This document shows positions 22,588 to 35,317 of a DNA stretch of 64,000 bases, in pieces (positions within the stretch are counted from its first letter, which is position 1; every line of letters begins with the position of its first letter). Origin of the DNA: Lineus longissimus. Taxonomy: Eukaryota > Nemertea > Pilidiophora > Heteronemertea > Lineidae. Under the pieces are notes generated by a model. That model saw only the letters and a program-made list of their open reading frames with translations. It made no database searches and had not been told where the DNA came from. The translations under genes and the position numbers were made by a program. Location of the stretch: the NCBI RefSeq assembly GCF_910592395.1, contig NC_088318.1:3164001-3228000 (forward strand). The letters are read 5' to 3'.

Positions 22588-22821
22588 TAATGTGTGTCAG
22601 AGCTAAGAGTACGATACACAAACTCCATAAATTGTTCCATTTCTGACAGCATATCCTTCCTAGTAACCTTAATTAGCAAGCCATTCATGCTTCTTGTGCC
22701 TGTAAACCTCGTCCAATTCTCTCCAATTCTCCTTCAAACAGCTATCTGAAGCTCTTCTCTACTTCAGGAAGACAAGGTATCGACACCTGAGGAGGAAGTA
22801 CTAGAGTTCCTCTTAGATGTA

Positions 22822-22905
22822 CAGTAGAACCTCTATATTAAGGACATCCTTGGGACTGACAAATGCTGTCCTTTATAAGAAGGTGACCTGATTATAGAGG
22901 TCTGA
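22822..22905 (+). mobile_element. pogo/Tigger-like MITE fragment (CAGTAGAACCTCT family)
   Basis: TA then CAGTAGAACCTCTATATTAA, 'ggacatccttgggactgaca' and 'ggtgacctgatta' match the left half of the element at 32483-32662. The right terminus is missing. The terminal word resembles those of Tigger/pogo-type Tc1-mariner elements, which is my basis for the class. Confidence 0.6.
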
Positions 22906-22981
22906 TATATGCAGTGAGATAAATGCTTTCCATTTGTGTACCCGTTCTTAAACATGTTCCCCTCGATTTATCTTTTCAGGG

Positions 22982-23100
22982 TTGATAGGACGGAAAAAGG
23001 TTCCCGGGAAAATGCGCGCCTACCTGAAAATCAAGAGACCCGAGCATTACCGAGCTTTGGTTGAATGCGATGGCATGGTTGAGAGCAACGCCTAACAGGA
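22982..23100 (+). CDS. Candidate 3'-terminal exon, unknown product
   Basis: The acceptor 'ctcgatttatcttttcag' ends at 22979-22980. In the frame with GG as split-codon bases, the exon reads LIGRKKVPGKMRAYLKIK, RPEHYRALVECDGMVESNA and then TAA. The other two frames close within 2 and about 28 codons. The peptide is strongly basic at its start and the codons are GC-richer than the flanks. AATAAA at 23228-23233, about 130 bp past the stop, fits a polyadenylation signal. I do not recognise the family; it would be the C-terminus of a protein whose other exons lie upstream, perhaps outside any region I can identify. Confidence 0.42.
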
Positions 23101-23227
23101 GGTATTCATTTCCACGGATGTACATGCCAGACATCCGTGTCATTATGGATGTCCACTTTTGATTTGAAACACTTTAGCAAACTTTGCTCCTGTGTAAAGA
23201 AAGTTTGTTAATGTCAGTGTCCCTCCA

Positions 23228-23233
23228 AATAAA
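23228..23233 (+). terminator. Candidate polyadenylation signal AATAAA
   Basis: It is positioned about 130 bp after the stop codon of the exon candidate ending at 23100. AT-rich DNA contains many such hexamers, so the support is positional only. Confidence 0.3.
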
Positions 23234-24973
23234 AGGGCCAGCGAGCTTTGGCTTATGAGACACTATTTACTTCCAAACTCCTCTCTCTGATGCCAGGTGC
23301 CTGGTGAGAAGGTAGTTGGTACCCTATATTAAACTAGCTTGCCAGAATGTAATGTGCTTCTTATCATCCCAAAGATTTGTGATGCCAAAAAGGTTAGCCA
23401 ACCTATTCTTTGTAGCGATGTTTCAATCTGTACAAAACCTTTGGTACCAACCCTGCCTCTGCCCTAGATGATGTTCTAATGACTAGAAATGTTTTCATGT
23501 AGTCATTTCAGCTTGTAACATCTTTAAAAATCTTGTACCTTGTAGATGACAAGCTAAACGAACCACATATAAATGAAGTATCTTTCATAGTAAGGTAATC
23601 AAAGAAATTAGAAACATAAGTTCATTTTAAGAGTTAAATTCGATGATTTGTCATTAGTATACATTTCTTCTCAAGTCCTCCTTGATCTTACAAGTAGCTA
23701 TAACATGACCTGGACCGACAAATCAACGGCTTGAAATCCTTGTTTTAGAGGATTCACATTACGAATCACGACTTAAGTGTATTGGATAGCAAGAGGAGAT
23801 GACAACACTTCAGTCGCTCACGTAATGTTTTTGTAATTTCAAGTGGCATGTCTAACGTCAAGAAAAACCTAAGGTAGTTAAGGAGGCAAAGCGTGACAAA
23901 GTCTTCCAACATATTTAGTGTCTTAAACAACACTTCAGGTCAAATTTCGATACGGATAAAATATCTCGCTAATTGCACTCTGCCGTGAGTGGATAGATCG
24001 TCTATGCAAGTTTTCGAAGGCGTTAAGGTTGTTTGCTTACGTCTTGAGGTGTTTTGTTTTGTTTGTTGGTGGCGCTAGTGACACTAATGATAGCATGGTT
24101 GCTCTAGTTCATTACCCGATGATTTTGGGTCTCCACTTTTTGGGGACTTTACAGAAACTGCATGTTTCGAGTAAAAATGATATGGGATTCAGATGCTGAA
24201 ATTCTTTTGCAGATATGGACTAATTGTTATGATCCTTTATCAGGTTCTATAAGCCACTAATGCTGTCAGGCCAATAAGACTTCGGGCATTCTGAAAATGC
24301 CTATACTTAAACTAGGGCCGACCTGCTACAGCAGTAAGTGCATGCATGCCATCTTTGCTCCTGTTTGCTGAACTATAGGCGCAGGCAATGGGAGTTTGGG
24401 GTTGAAATGAACCGCTCTTTTGGGGAAAATTCATTTAAATTGACCACGTAAAACCGCAATGACATCTTTTTACCACAAAAGTCCTTTTGTTTTTGGGAAA
24501 TGCCCCTTCCTCAGGCAGAACCCCCTCGAGCAGAAACCCCCACGAGAAATTCTGGCTACGCCTATGTTTGCTAACGAATCGTAAGCTTTTGTAATAGCAT
24601 GTTAAATCATTTCGCTCGGCTTTTGTAATAGCATGTTCAATCATTTCATTGCATAACACGATAATTTTGCTTTTATTTTTGCACCCATTCCAGCGCAAGT
24701 TTTGGGGAATAAGAGATTGAAAAATGTCAAGATATTTGTGTAAAGGAAACCACAATTTGTACTTTAAGGATGTATACTTATCAGTAATCTAACCAATTTT
24801 CTTTCAACTTATCTTTTATACTAAGTAAGTTTTTTGTATATTGTAATGATCAAGCAAATTCTAGAAACAAATAAGATATTGACGAAAACCATTGTCATGT
24901 CGTGATGAAATTGTATCATTTGATTAAAAAAGTTATGGTTCGTAATGTTTCAATGAATTGTATTCGAATGCCA
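23234..24973. other. Non-coding stretch
   Basis: No supported gene. A 34 bp direct duplication ('gcttttgtaatagcatgtt' and 'aatcatttc') occurs at 24585-24650. Confidence 0.35.
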
Positions 24974-25022
24974 TTTTTGGCTCACCGTAGGGGAGTCTAT
25001 ACAATACCGCAGTGTCCGTCGT

Positions 25023-25054
<32 letters not shown>

Positions 25055-25078
25055 CGTCGTATCCTAGTTCAAAAACAG

Positions 25079-26506
25079 TGGCACGTTTCTTAACCGCTAG
25101 GCCTATGAACTTAAAACTTTGTACACATGACCCCCTAGGTCAGATGACCCGTGACACTAAATTTCTGTCCGATCTGATTCTCTACTTGGCCACCAGGGGG
25201 CCAAATGTGGATATCTAAAAAGTGTGATATCTCGCTTATTAGTGGCTTGTTTTCGATGAAACTTTTGTTGTAGGTACTCATAGCAAATATACATCTTATA
25301 TCATACGGGTTTTTAATTTGACCTACTTTTCAAGGTCACCGAGGTCATGTGGCGTAAATTGGCCGTTAGAGTGTAAACTATGGCACGTTTCTTAACCACT
25401 AAAGCTATGAACTTGAAACTTGGTACATATAACCCCCTATATCACATAGCCTCTGGTGCTGAATTTCAGTTTGATCTGATTCTCAACTTTGCCACCAGGG
25501 GGCCAAAAGTGGAAATCTAAAAAGTGTGATATCTCGCTTATAAGTGACTTGTTTTCGATAAAATTTTTATGGTAGGTACCCTTAGGAAGAATACATCACA
25601 TATCTTACGGGTTTTTAATTTGACCTACTTTTCAAGGTCACAGAGGTCATATGGCGTAAATTGGCCGTTAGAGTGTAAACTATGGCACGTTTCTTAACCA
25701 CTAAAGCTATGAACTTGAAACTTGGTACATATAACCCCCTATATCACATAGCCTCTGGTGCTGAATTTCAGTTTGATCTGATTCTCAACTTTGCCACCAG
25801 GGGGCCAAAAGTGGAAATCTAAAAAGTGTGATATCTCGCTTATAAGTGACTTGTTTTCGATAAAATTCTTATGGTAGGTACCCTTAGGAAGAATACATCA
25901 CATATCTTACGGGTTTTCAATTTGACCTACTTTTCAAGGTCACAGAGGTCATATGGCGTAAATTGGCCATTAGAGTGTAAACTATGGCACGTTTCTTAAC
26001 CACTAAAGCTATGAACTTGAAACTTGGTACATATAACCCCCTATATCACATAGCCTCTGGTGCTGAATTTCAGTTTGATCTGATTCTCAACTTTGCCACC
26101 AGGGGGCCAAAAGTGGAAATCTAAAAAGTGTGATATCTCGCTTATAAGTGACTTTGTTTTCGATAAAATTTTTATGGTAGGTACCCTTGGGAAGAATACA
26201 TCACATATCTTACGGGTTTTCAATTTGATCTACTTTTCAAGGTCACAGAGGTCATATGGCGTAAATTGGCCGTTAGAGTGTAAACTATGGCACATTTCTT
26301 AACCAGTAAAGCTATGAACTTGAAACTTGGTGCATATAACCCCCTACATCAGATAACCTCTGATGCCAAATTTTGGCTCGATCTGATTCTTTATTCGGCC
26401 ACCAGGGGGCCATAATGGAAAAAGTAAGAAGTGCAATATCTTGCTAATTTTTAGCTCAGCTGACAAGCTGAGCTATTCATATGAGTAAATGGTAGAATGA
26501 ATGTCC

Positions 26507-26541
<35 letters not shown>

Positions 26542-27620
26542 CGTTAAACAGGCACGTTTCAAAACTATGGCGGATAGGCGATAGATTTTCCCTATAAGCC
26601 ATTTAGACCCTTCAGGACTCCTGAATAGACCAAGTGTGGGTCCGGCAGGATTAACAGTTTGGCCACCAAGGGGCAAAAAGCCTAAATCACAAAACAATTT
26701 TTTGGCGCTTTATTCAAGCAGATAGAAGCTTGAAATAAAGTTGAAAAGGACCGCATGCATGTAGGTCTTGAAACTACTAAGAGTAGTTTTGATTGTTACT
26801 ACCAGTTGGCGTTACTGAGCCAAAATCTGTGTTGACCTAGTTTAAGCTTGATTTGAATTTCCCGCTCTTGTATGACTCTGAAGGTTGTGGGTTCCAATCC
26901 CACTTCGGGTCAATTTTTTTTTTTTTTAATTTTTACTTTTTTCACTTGTAAATACATTTTCTTTACTTTTTTGAATAATTTGGTGGGCGGCCATCTTGGT
27001 TTTTTTTTCTATTTTAAAGCCTTTGCTGTATCCAGAGTGACATGAATTTTATGGTTGGTGTACAATAAGTCTCCTTTACATGATATCACATGGGCTTTCT
27101 ATTTGACCTACTTTTCAAGGTCAGCCTGGCTCAGGCACTTAGATTTGACTAATAAGTGGCATATTTGTCACCATTTAAAAGTCTTTTTACTTTGGTATGT
27201 TTGCCTGATATATTGACAAAACTGAGGTTGAAAGAGATCTATCGGGTACTTTCCATGTTCATATATTTCAGCTGAGCGCCAGGCCCTTGGGCCTCTTGTT
27301 AGTGATTCGTTTTCAATAACATTTTTATGGTAGGTTCTCCTAGCAAGGATACATCACATGAGTTTTTGATCTGACCTGCTTTTCAAGGTCACAGAGGTCA
27401 AATGGCGTAAATTTGTCGTTTGATTGTAACTATGGCACGTTTCTTAACCACTAAAGCTTTGAACTTGAAATTTGATACACATGACTCCCTACGTCATGTA
27501 ACCTCGGACACCGAATTTCGATCTGATCTGGTACTCAACTCGGCCACCAGGAGGCCAAAACTAAAATAGGTAAAAAGTGCAATATCTCGTTTATTATTGA
27601 CTTGTTTTTGATGATATTCT
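25079..27620 (+). repeat. 302 bp tandem array (six units, split by an insertion)
   Basis: 'tggcacgttt' anchors fall at 25079, 25381, 25683, 25985 and 26288, giving spacings of 302, 302, 302 and 303. A sixth lies at 27433, which is 294 bp further once the 851 bp insertion is removed. Each unit carries 'cttaaccactaaagctatg', 'gaacttgaaacttggtac', 'gccaccagggggcca' and 'tttgacctacttttcaaggt'. Units two to four are very similar to each other, indicating recent local amplification; the outer units are more diverged. Confidence 0.9.
26449..27299 (+). mobile_element. Family A Helentron-like element, copy 2, nested in family B
   Basis: Sequence identity to 1703-2541 is very high. Differences are few: a longer (CTGT)n tract (about 26504-26540), a poly-T length change and scattered substitutions. 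The host array reads 'gctaat' before and 'tagtgattcg' after, and the uninterrupted host units read 'gcttattagtg'. The element therefore lies between T and T with no duplicated target, the pattern described for Helentron insertions. It also dates the A insertion after the array expanded. Confidence 0.8.
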
Positions 27621-27771
27621 TATGGTACTTACTCCAAGCAACGATACATCACATGTCATACCGACTTTGGTTTGACCTATATACTATACATGTACAATGT
27701 GTCTTAATCTGGATGAATTACAAAGCACCAAATATCTATACGGTGAGCACAATGGCCCCTGGCCGTTTCAT

Positions 27772-30700
27772 TTTCACTTATCCTGTTTCAGAACAAATTT
27801 GTTACTAAAATTTGTAAAATAAATGGAAAGTGAAAAAACCTACATAATAAAGATGCTTTAAATTTCACTGCACTCGTTTTGTTTCATAATTATTCCTGCA
27901 TGTGCTTTTTCACATCCCATGCTGCAACTATACCATCCCAAAGCTTCTGCCTTCTCCAATCGGCACAATAACACTTTCAGAGCGGACAAACGCCCCCAAC
28001 ACCTCCGGATCCTCTTCAGACCAACAGAGAAGAAAAAAGCTTGAAGAGATGGCTCATAACTCGCTGTACCATCTACAGGAACTTTTGAACGTCCCTTTTC
28101 TCATAGGCATTTTGACAGACAACATTGACAGACAGTAACATTTATTGAAAATAACTGACTGAAAAAAGTTCGTTTCAAGTGTTTTAGGATGATCTGTGGA
28201 AAAAAGGACACTTGGCGATGATTAGCTTCAACATATTCCTCAGCGAATCTCTACTCTGTGTTTCCTCACCACAAATCCTTCTCCTCCTTCCATCATCAAT
28301 CTTGTACCCACAACACAATCTTTCCACTCATGCACTTTGATTTCAAACAAACCGGAGGAAAATTACTCTGCAAAAATCTATTCACGAAAGCTGGTCATTC
28401 TTGTCGTGTGAGCCTCCGAGACAAGCACGAATGGATCACTTCCAAGACGTGAACTCAAAGGACGGGAAACTGTGAATAAAACCGCGAAATTCTCCTGGGG
28501 CCGAATGACCAGCGATCTTGACAGAATGTGCGATATTTCTGAAAGAATCGTAATCAACAGGGCTGTAACTCTCGGGATTAAACCAATGTTTTGCATTAAT
28601 CTTATTCTTTGTACGGCGACTGCGGTCAGTTGATCTCCTCGGCCTACACTCGACTAACAGCGCTGATTTTAATGGCGACCGACTCTCCACTGACAGCTGG
28701 AATTTTTTCATACAAAATTACAGGAAGCGAGAAACGTCTCATGGGACACCATTGTAACATATTCACCTTTGTGTGGCGGTTTTTTCCCGATTCTGCTGAC
28801 ATGTTTTGCCAATGATAAAACCGGCCGCTCCTGGCTTCGTTTAACTTATGGACGCCTTGACCTTATGTCTGACCTCTGACTTGGCTGACTGCGACTGCTA
28901 AGCTAACGCTAGGCTAGGTTCACTGTAGAAAAACAACGCTATAGACTCTGATTGGCTAATCGAAACATATTGTGGGAGCTTTTCATGAAGTGATTTTGAG
29001 GAAATATTTGTGGCGGTTTATGTTAGATGATAACAATATACAGTGGAGCATTCTAGTGAAATGATGATAACTGAAAAGACGAATGCTGCCATGATTTCTG
29101 TTAAGAAATTGATTGCGGCAAATTTGTCATGCTACAGATGAAAAACAATTTCTAGTCCAAATTTTTTTTTTTTTACTTGTTTTTTTTCTGCTCAAAATAA
29201 GGAAACATCATCAGTCCAAAAATATTTTTCAACTTCTGAAAATGTTGGCGCCTATTGTCTTTGTAATTTGCAAATCTTTCCCAAAAAAGGATATTTTCAC
29301 TTACAACATTTTGGTAGATCACTAATTTAAAAAAAAAGATTTCAACCAAAATTTGTTTATGAATATTATTTTTGTGAATCTAGTTTATTCACAAAATCAG
29401 CAACAAAAAAAAATCCCAATTTTTTGTGTTTGCAGCATTGTAAGAGTGAGGTGTAAATATGAAAATTTCATAGGAGTCATGCCAACTCAGTTGTTGGATT
29501 TATCCAAACATGATGCTTACATAATACGGCTAATCCTCTAAGGGTTAACGGGTAAAAAACGGCGGGAACAGAGCTCAACTTCATCATGCAACACCAGCGA
29601 TGACAACGAGATGAAACAAATAGATGATCATGTTTTAATCCGTAAGCCAGTCGCTGAGGGAAACAGAGTTGCAACACCAGATTACGACATTTAAAACAGA
29701 TTTCAAACTTTCTGGAGGTGACATTTCAGATGGCCTCCATTGTTGACAGGGAATGTTCGAAATTGAAAACGACTGTCCAAATGGTTAATTTCGGCGTTTA
29801 CCCTTCACTTGGAGGTGTTATTCCTTCTTCAAAGGCGGGATGAGTCTTTTTGCATGTCACTACGTTTAGGTGCCAATTGGCCTAATGGTTTTCTCAATGA
29901 CAGTTATGGAAAATAATTGTTTGCAGTTTCCAAGCACCTATATATGTCACTCGGTGCAACATTATCTGTCGTGGAGATTAGCAAGGCAATGGATGGTTTA
30001 AACCAATTTCTACATTTCATAACTGCAAAAAGGGTATTGATTGTGTCTAAAAATTCCAACTTTTTGTTGAACAGAAACAGGGCATAGTTTAATATTTTGT
30101 TTACGCACAATTTATCTGACACCATTCTGAACAAAAATATCGACAAGTCCTAGGATTAAAATGTTTAGTTAGACTTTCTTTTTATACATATCATTATCTA
30201 ATTTCAAGGGGATTTATATCGAGATTAAATGGCTGAAATGCCCTTTTGCGTTTGATAGTTATTAGTCATGGAGCTATGTTCAAATCGGTTTCAAGTGACT
30301 GTTAAAAAGCCAATGATGCTTTTGCCATTATACACTCGTGTTTGTGAGAGAACTGTTCATCATTGGTTGATGTTACAAAAGGGTGCAATATTATGGGTCT
30401 CTCTCACAACCTGCAACGTGTTTTGTGAAAGTCATATTTATTTATATTAATATTCAGAAAATATCAACTTTGAAAATTTTGTAAAATGATATTTAAAAAA
30501 AAGTTGCACTCTTTAAAAGATGGTGCAAATTCGTTCTAGATTTGTACCTGGTATATCACTAAATGCCAGGTTGAAATGAGCAGATTGGTAATTCCCGCCA
30601 TTTTGAACTCTTCCCACCCAATGACTGCAAATTTTTTAGGATGAAGTGCTCATGCATGCACTGTTCCAAATTACATAGCTGAGCTGCATGTATTAACTTT

Positions 30701-31898
30701 GTCTTGCCACCTAGTGAGTTGATATGGAACAAATCTTAAGGCCTTTCATTCATTTCAACCTGCACACATGTATTCATTTTTTCCTGCCACCTAGTCAGTA
30801 GATATGGAACCAATCTAAGTCCGTTCGTTTTATCCTGGACATATCGGATTAGGCTTGGCCTTTGAGTAAACCAATCAATGGAAAACTGCCCGGATTAATT
30901 ACAAACTCGTCAATAATCACACTCTCATTAACCGATCGTTTATGAGGCAAACCCTGCGTGATTAGTCGCTTGTAATCAATCAATGCTCCTATCATCATCG
31001 ATACCTCAGAGGAATTAGCATGTAATGGCCGAGATTAATTACTAGGCTAAGAACTGGTCATTTCTAATGAACGATAATGACAGAGGAATGGTCCCAATTC
31101 ATGGGGGTAGCTAGCTTTTTGCTCGGGGAACGAAACTTTTTGAAATTTTTTGGTCAAAATCAGGGTCAAAAACACATTTTTCGGTGACCTCTCGGGGCAT
31201 TTTCCCCTCTGCCACCGCCCCCACCCATCAGCCCCCCCCCCGCTTTTGACCCCCATGCACAATTTAACACAGCAGCTTCCCCCTCAAGAGGTATAAAAGT
31301 CATTATAATATCAAAATTACAAACAACTCAAAAGACAATTAACTGCGTGTCATGTTCCTAGCAAAGATAATGAGAAAATAACACAGTTCAAAAACATCAA
31401 TTTTTCTTCGGTGGTGGAATGTGATGAGGAGGAGAGACAATTGCTCCTCAACATATTGGGCCAACCCTACGAGAACCTGAGAAAATAATTATCATTATTA
31501 TGAAAACTAATAGCATTCTGTGTCATATTTCACCAGTTTCAGCATACCCGAGCACGCAATTTTGTCAAATTTTCTAAAATAGTTGGGAATGCCAGTAATT
31601 TGTGTCAATTTGTCTCTGATAATTCTTATCTATGAAGAAGAAATCGGCAGTGCTTTGTTATTTTGGTGCCAGTGAAATATTGTCTTTTCTTGGGGAATTC
31701 TTTAGTCTCTTGAAAAAAATAATCTTCGTTCACCGACCTAGGACAGGTTCTAAAGTGTTTTCACAAATAGTAAAGGCCACAAACCTAGAATATTTGCATT
31801 ACTTAAAGGGAGGCTATAGGCAGGAGCAAGTTAGGTCAGATTAAGTTACACGAAACTTCCAGTAGGGGTCTCCTCTAAAAAATGAAGGATCTTAAAAT
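27772..31898. other. Long non-coding stretch
   Basis: No confident gene. A frame at 27902-28138 (ERTNAPNTSGSSSDQQ followed by RRKKLEEMAHNSLYHLQELL) looks protein-like, but its only upstream acceptor, 'aacactttcag', is weak. Block 28240-28840 is GC-richer with overlapping frames on both strands. 30890-31060 is dense in TTAATTA, TGATTA and ATCAATCA words. A fragment 'ttaaagggaggctataggcag' at 31804 belongs to a repeat also seen at 60768 and 51375. Confidence 0.35.
30685..30840. repeat. Two-copy ~80 bp tandem duplication
   Basis: Both units contain 'catgtatt', 'cttgccacctagt' or 'cctgccacctagt', and 'gatatggaac.aatct', 80 bp apart. Confidence 0.6.
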
Positions 31899-32069
31899 GA
31901 AGAACCTCCCTTAGCGGACCCCTCTAGTAGGGTTGACCTCTATCAAGTACTCTGCATTTGGTCCCAAATTGAAACTTTCCATTCAATATGACTTGTGTAA
32001 TCAGGACACCTCTCAATTAAGGACATTTGTCAGCCCCAAGGGTGTCCTTAATTGAGAGGTTCAATTGTA
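31899..32069 (-). mobile_element. pogo/Tigger-like MITE (CAGTAGAACCTCT family), hairpin-bearing copy
   Basis: In reverse orientation it carries the family's 'gaacctctc', 'ggacacccttggggctgaca', 'gtcctgatta' and 'gggaccaaatgcagagt' blocks. The end forms a perfect 17 bp hairpin, CCTCTCAATTAAGGACA (32009-32025) against its inverse at 32043-32059. The outer TIR is diverged on the left (GAACCTCCC). Confidence 0.6.
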
Positions 32070-32482
32070 CTTCAAAAACTAAGTAAACTTTGCCCAAACC
32101 CAGCCCAAGTCACTTTCACCATGACAATTTTTGTGCCAGCCATGTTGTCATGTGGATTACAAGACATCTGATCTGCCATGTCGCTTTCAACGATTTAGTG
32201 TCAAATGTTACCGTGAGTCATTTAAAAGGTTTTATCACCTCGTGGATATCGCTGGGCAGTTCTTTATCGTATGGACGAGAGATTTTCTTCCATCAAGTGC
32301 GATAAAAATGTTGTTTAGGGGTCCGGTGCCGTAATTATCTCGTTGTGCGGAAGACAAGGTGTGATTAACCCATTGCTAGAAAGAATTTTTAGAAAAATTA
32401 AAGAAGAATGATGAGCAAGTTAGAGTGGTTTATGCACTGTAAACAATGGTATGCTGCAGCTAAGGGGTTTTAGAATATAATA

Positions 32483-32662
32483 CAGTAGAACCTCTCGACT
32501 AAGTACATCCTTGGGACTGACAGGTACTGTCCTTGATAGAGAGGTGACCTGATTAAACAGGTCAAATTGAATGGAAACAACCAATCTGGGACCAAAGCTA
32601 GAGTCCTTATTGGATGGAGGGTGTCCTGATTAGAATGGCGTCCAAAAAGAGAGGTTCTGCTG
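32483..32662 (+). mobile_element. pogo/Tigger-like MITE, complete copy
   Basis: This 180 bp element starts CAGTAGAACCTCTC and ends GAGAGGTTCTGCTG. TA lies on each side (32481-32482 and 32663-32664), giving the target duplication typical of Tc1/mariner elements. Internal blocks ('gggactgaca', 'gtgacctgatta', 'gggaccaaa', 'gtgtcctgatta') are shared with the copies at 22822, 31899 and 36491. No coding capacity. Confidence 0.75.
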
Positions 32663-35317
32663 TACCACCTGGTCGTGTTATTTGCAGCAATTGGGCATCG
32701 ACATTAATGGGTTAAAACAACAATTGTTCCAGGAGTTAAATTTGAAGGCAGCCATCTTTCCCCGCTCGCCCAAGAAAACAATGATTGCCACAATGATCCC
32801 CTCGCAAGATCACCAATACGTCAAAATAGATGCGGATATTTTAACAAGAATATGTTGAGATAGATCATCAACGAATGAAAAATGAGGCGCTATCACAAAA
32901 ATATGTATACATGCTTCCAGTGCGATGACTTTCCATGCATAGCTTATGAGCCGTCAGTGAGAGTCGGAATATGTAATCGAAAGTTTCTGGGGTAATTATC
33001 CGGGTTGCAATTTTGTGGAGGAAGTTTGGTTATGGTTTGGGTCATTTGTTATGGTCGGAATTGACCTATGTGACCAGACAATGTTTGTTAATTTCAGATG
33101 TTGTAGTCAAGATTTTGATTAGGGGCCATATGGTTTTTGGCCATCTATTACTTCAGAATTGATTGTGTTTGTTCATGGCCCAATGTGGAAAAGGGACTGT
33201 CTATTGACGAGGGCTACTGACTATAAAGCATACTATAATGATGACCCCCCTCGGCTACATAAGGGGCTGCATACGCATTGCAGTTTCTTCATGGAAAGGA
33301 GTAGCTAAGCATGAGCAAATCAATGAAGTTTTCAGGGTTTGTTAACATCTAAGACAATCATATCTTCCCATTACATACATGAATTTGGGTCATTGTTACA
33401 TGCCAAAAACTGCTATTCATTTGTCCCATCTCTGAAAGCTCTGACCTGAATAGTTCAACTGATCTTACCAGAATAACCTTGTTCCTGGCATAAAATAATT
33501 GCCTAAGTGAGGCAGTCTGAATGTTGAAGGGTCTACTTGGGGACAAGATTGATAGAGGCGGTCCCCAGAACCTAAAAAATACCCACCAAAATACCCACTG
33601 ATTCCAGGCCTACGAGTCGGGCCATTCCCCAGGATGGTTCGAATCGGCACATGGAGATCAAGGCAACATCTCTTGAGAGTAAACACCATCATTCATCATA
33701 ACTTGCTCCCAGACCTCTACATGTCAGATGTATTCTTTATGAAGCTAATTGTGTCCAGATATATCAATTGTATTAATCTTGGCTGCATTGGAAGTCACAG
33801 ATTCTTCTTTATAGTCGGGCATTCTTCATTATAACTGCCCGAAGTGTGTTGCTAATTTTTTTAGCTTGGTCTTCTTTATTGGTAGAAGAGCACTTGTTCA
33901 TGGATCTACATTCAAAATGCTCGATGGGGTGTTTTTTATAATGGGACAGGCAGCCCCTCTACCCATCCCCATGACCCTTCCCCACGGCCCACCCCCACTC
34001 CAGTTATTGCTTGTAAGAAACAAAGGTCTTGTGATTCCATTTGACCAACTTTGGAGAGAAAATGACTGTGAGATTCAAATTTGAAAAATCTGAGGAATTC
34101 ATAAGACAAAGCAAAATTGCTTGCTGTTTGATGCTAAGTGCTAAAATGACACAAGTGTGGTAATGTTATGAAATATTTGCGAGAAAATTGGTTTCTTGAA
34201 GAAGAAAAACGAGTCTTTGTTTAAATAATTTAATAAATTCCTACTTCTTTTTTTATATTAAAGGCAAGACATTTACAATGGATTATAGTTCAGACCTTAA
34301 AAAAAACAACTCTGAAATATGTACTGTACGTTACAAAAAACCTACAACAGGCATCTCCCATCCCCGACACCTTTCCTGATTCGATGAAGAAAAAAATTGC
34401 ATTTCTCCTTCTCTTAATTTAAATTGTGTCTTATATTGAACATAACCAATCATGACAGTGAGGTTGTATCCTATTAGAAAACCGTCATTTAAAAACTGTC
34501 GCCTCGCCTCCCTAGGATTACAGCTAATTGAGCGTCTATGTGATTTTGCCCTGGGTTCCCCACAAAAGTAATTTAGATCTTTCTGAACCTAATCAGGTTC
34601 CTCCCCATTAATAACATAAACCAACAAAAATATGCCATGGGGTTACGGTTAATTGGAAATGGAATTTTATCACACATTCAATTATTTCATAAATTCGCTA
34701 TAAATTTGTAAATTTGTATATGTTCCGCAAACGCCTTGACGAATGTTAAGCTTAATGTATATGTGTCGCTCACACTTAAGCCGCTAATGTTAAGTTCATT
34801 TAAATCTTCCTGAATTAATCTCCGGCTAGGAATTGCTCAGACAGACTTTCTTTGATGTTTGGCGATGTCACTAATTACTCTTTGATGAGAGATTCGTTAG
34901 GAACAACTTACCTTTGCATGCTAATTAACCCCCTAATGTCTCAATTGATTGCGTTAAGTTGGTTCGTTTGTCAGGTAAACAAGGTTCATTAGGATGTTTA
35001 GTCGTTTTTCACTTTAGGAAATTTAGCTGTTTTTCACTTGTCTTAATGTTCTGTGATATCAAGAATTCATAAAGACTAGTCTTTATTTATTCTTGGTGAT
35101 ATTGATATTTATACCTGCTCCCTTATGAAGAATAGAGAGAAAAACTGGCCAAAGGACACCACGCTGTCCACAAAGCTCTAGGGCTCTGTGGTGGAACTCT
35201 CTAGGACAGCTGACTTCATTACCGAAAACAGACCGACTGTCTAGCATATCTCAAAAGTTTTAAATGCAGAAAAAGAAGCTTTGCCCTTGTGAGCTGTTGA
35301 AAGTTCTTCTGTCGGTC
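32663..35317. other. Non-coding stretch
   Basis: No supported gene. 34440-35090 contains many ATTAA/TTAAT words ('gctaattaaccccctaatg') and a donor-like AAAG|GTAAGT on the minus strand at about 34911, but no frame precedes it. Confidence 0.35.

Larger units (their letters stand above)
24974..27771 (+). mobile_element. Family B Helentron-like element with expanded array, interrupted by family A
   Basis: The 5' end is TTTTTGGCTCACCGTAGGGG followed by a (GTC)n tract at 25017-25060. The 3' end is ACGGTGAGCACAATGGCCCC then TGGCCGTTTCATT. Sub-terminal inverted words are GCTCACCG and CGGTGAGC. The 3' hairpin is AATGGCC-CCT-GGCCGTT with one wobble pair. Between the ends lie six units of about 302 bp. 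The family A copy at 26449-27299 splits the array after the fifth unit. Without that insertion the element would be about 1.95 kb. No transposition protein is encoded. Confidence 0.75.

Noticed and set aside
25017-25060. Arg/Val homopolymer coding potential from the (GTC)n tract
   Set aside because: This is the trinucleotide tract at the 5' end of family B elements, found again at 12045 and 41465, and not a coding repeat.
34880-34925. Perfect donor CAAAG|GTAAGT on the minus strand
   Set aside because: The upstream sequence on that strand has stops in all frames or only a three-codon frame after ATG, so no exon is supported.
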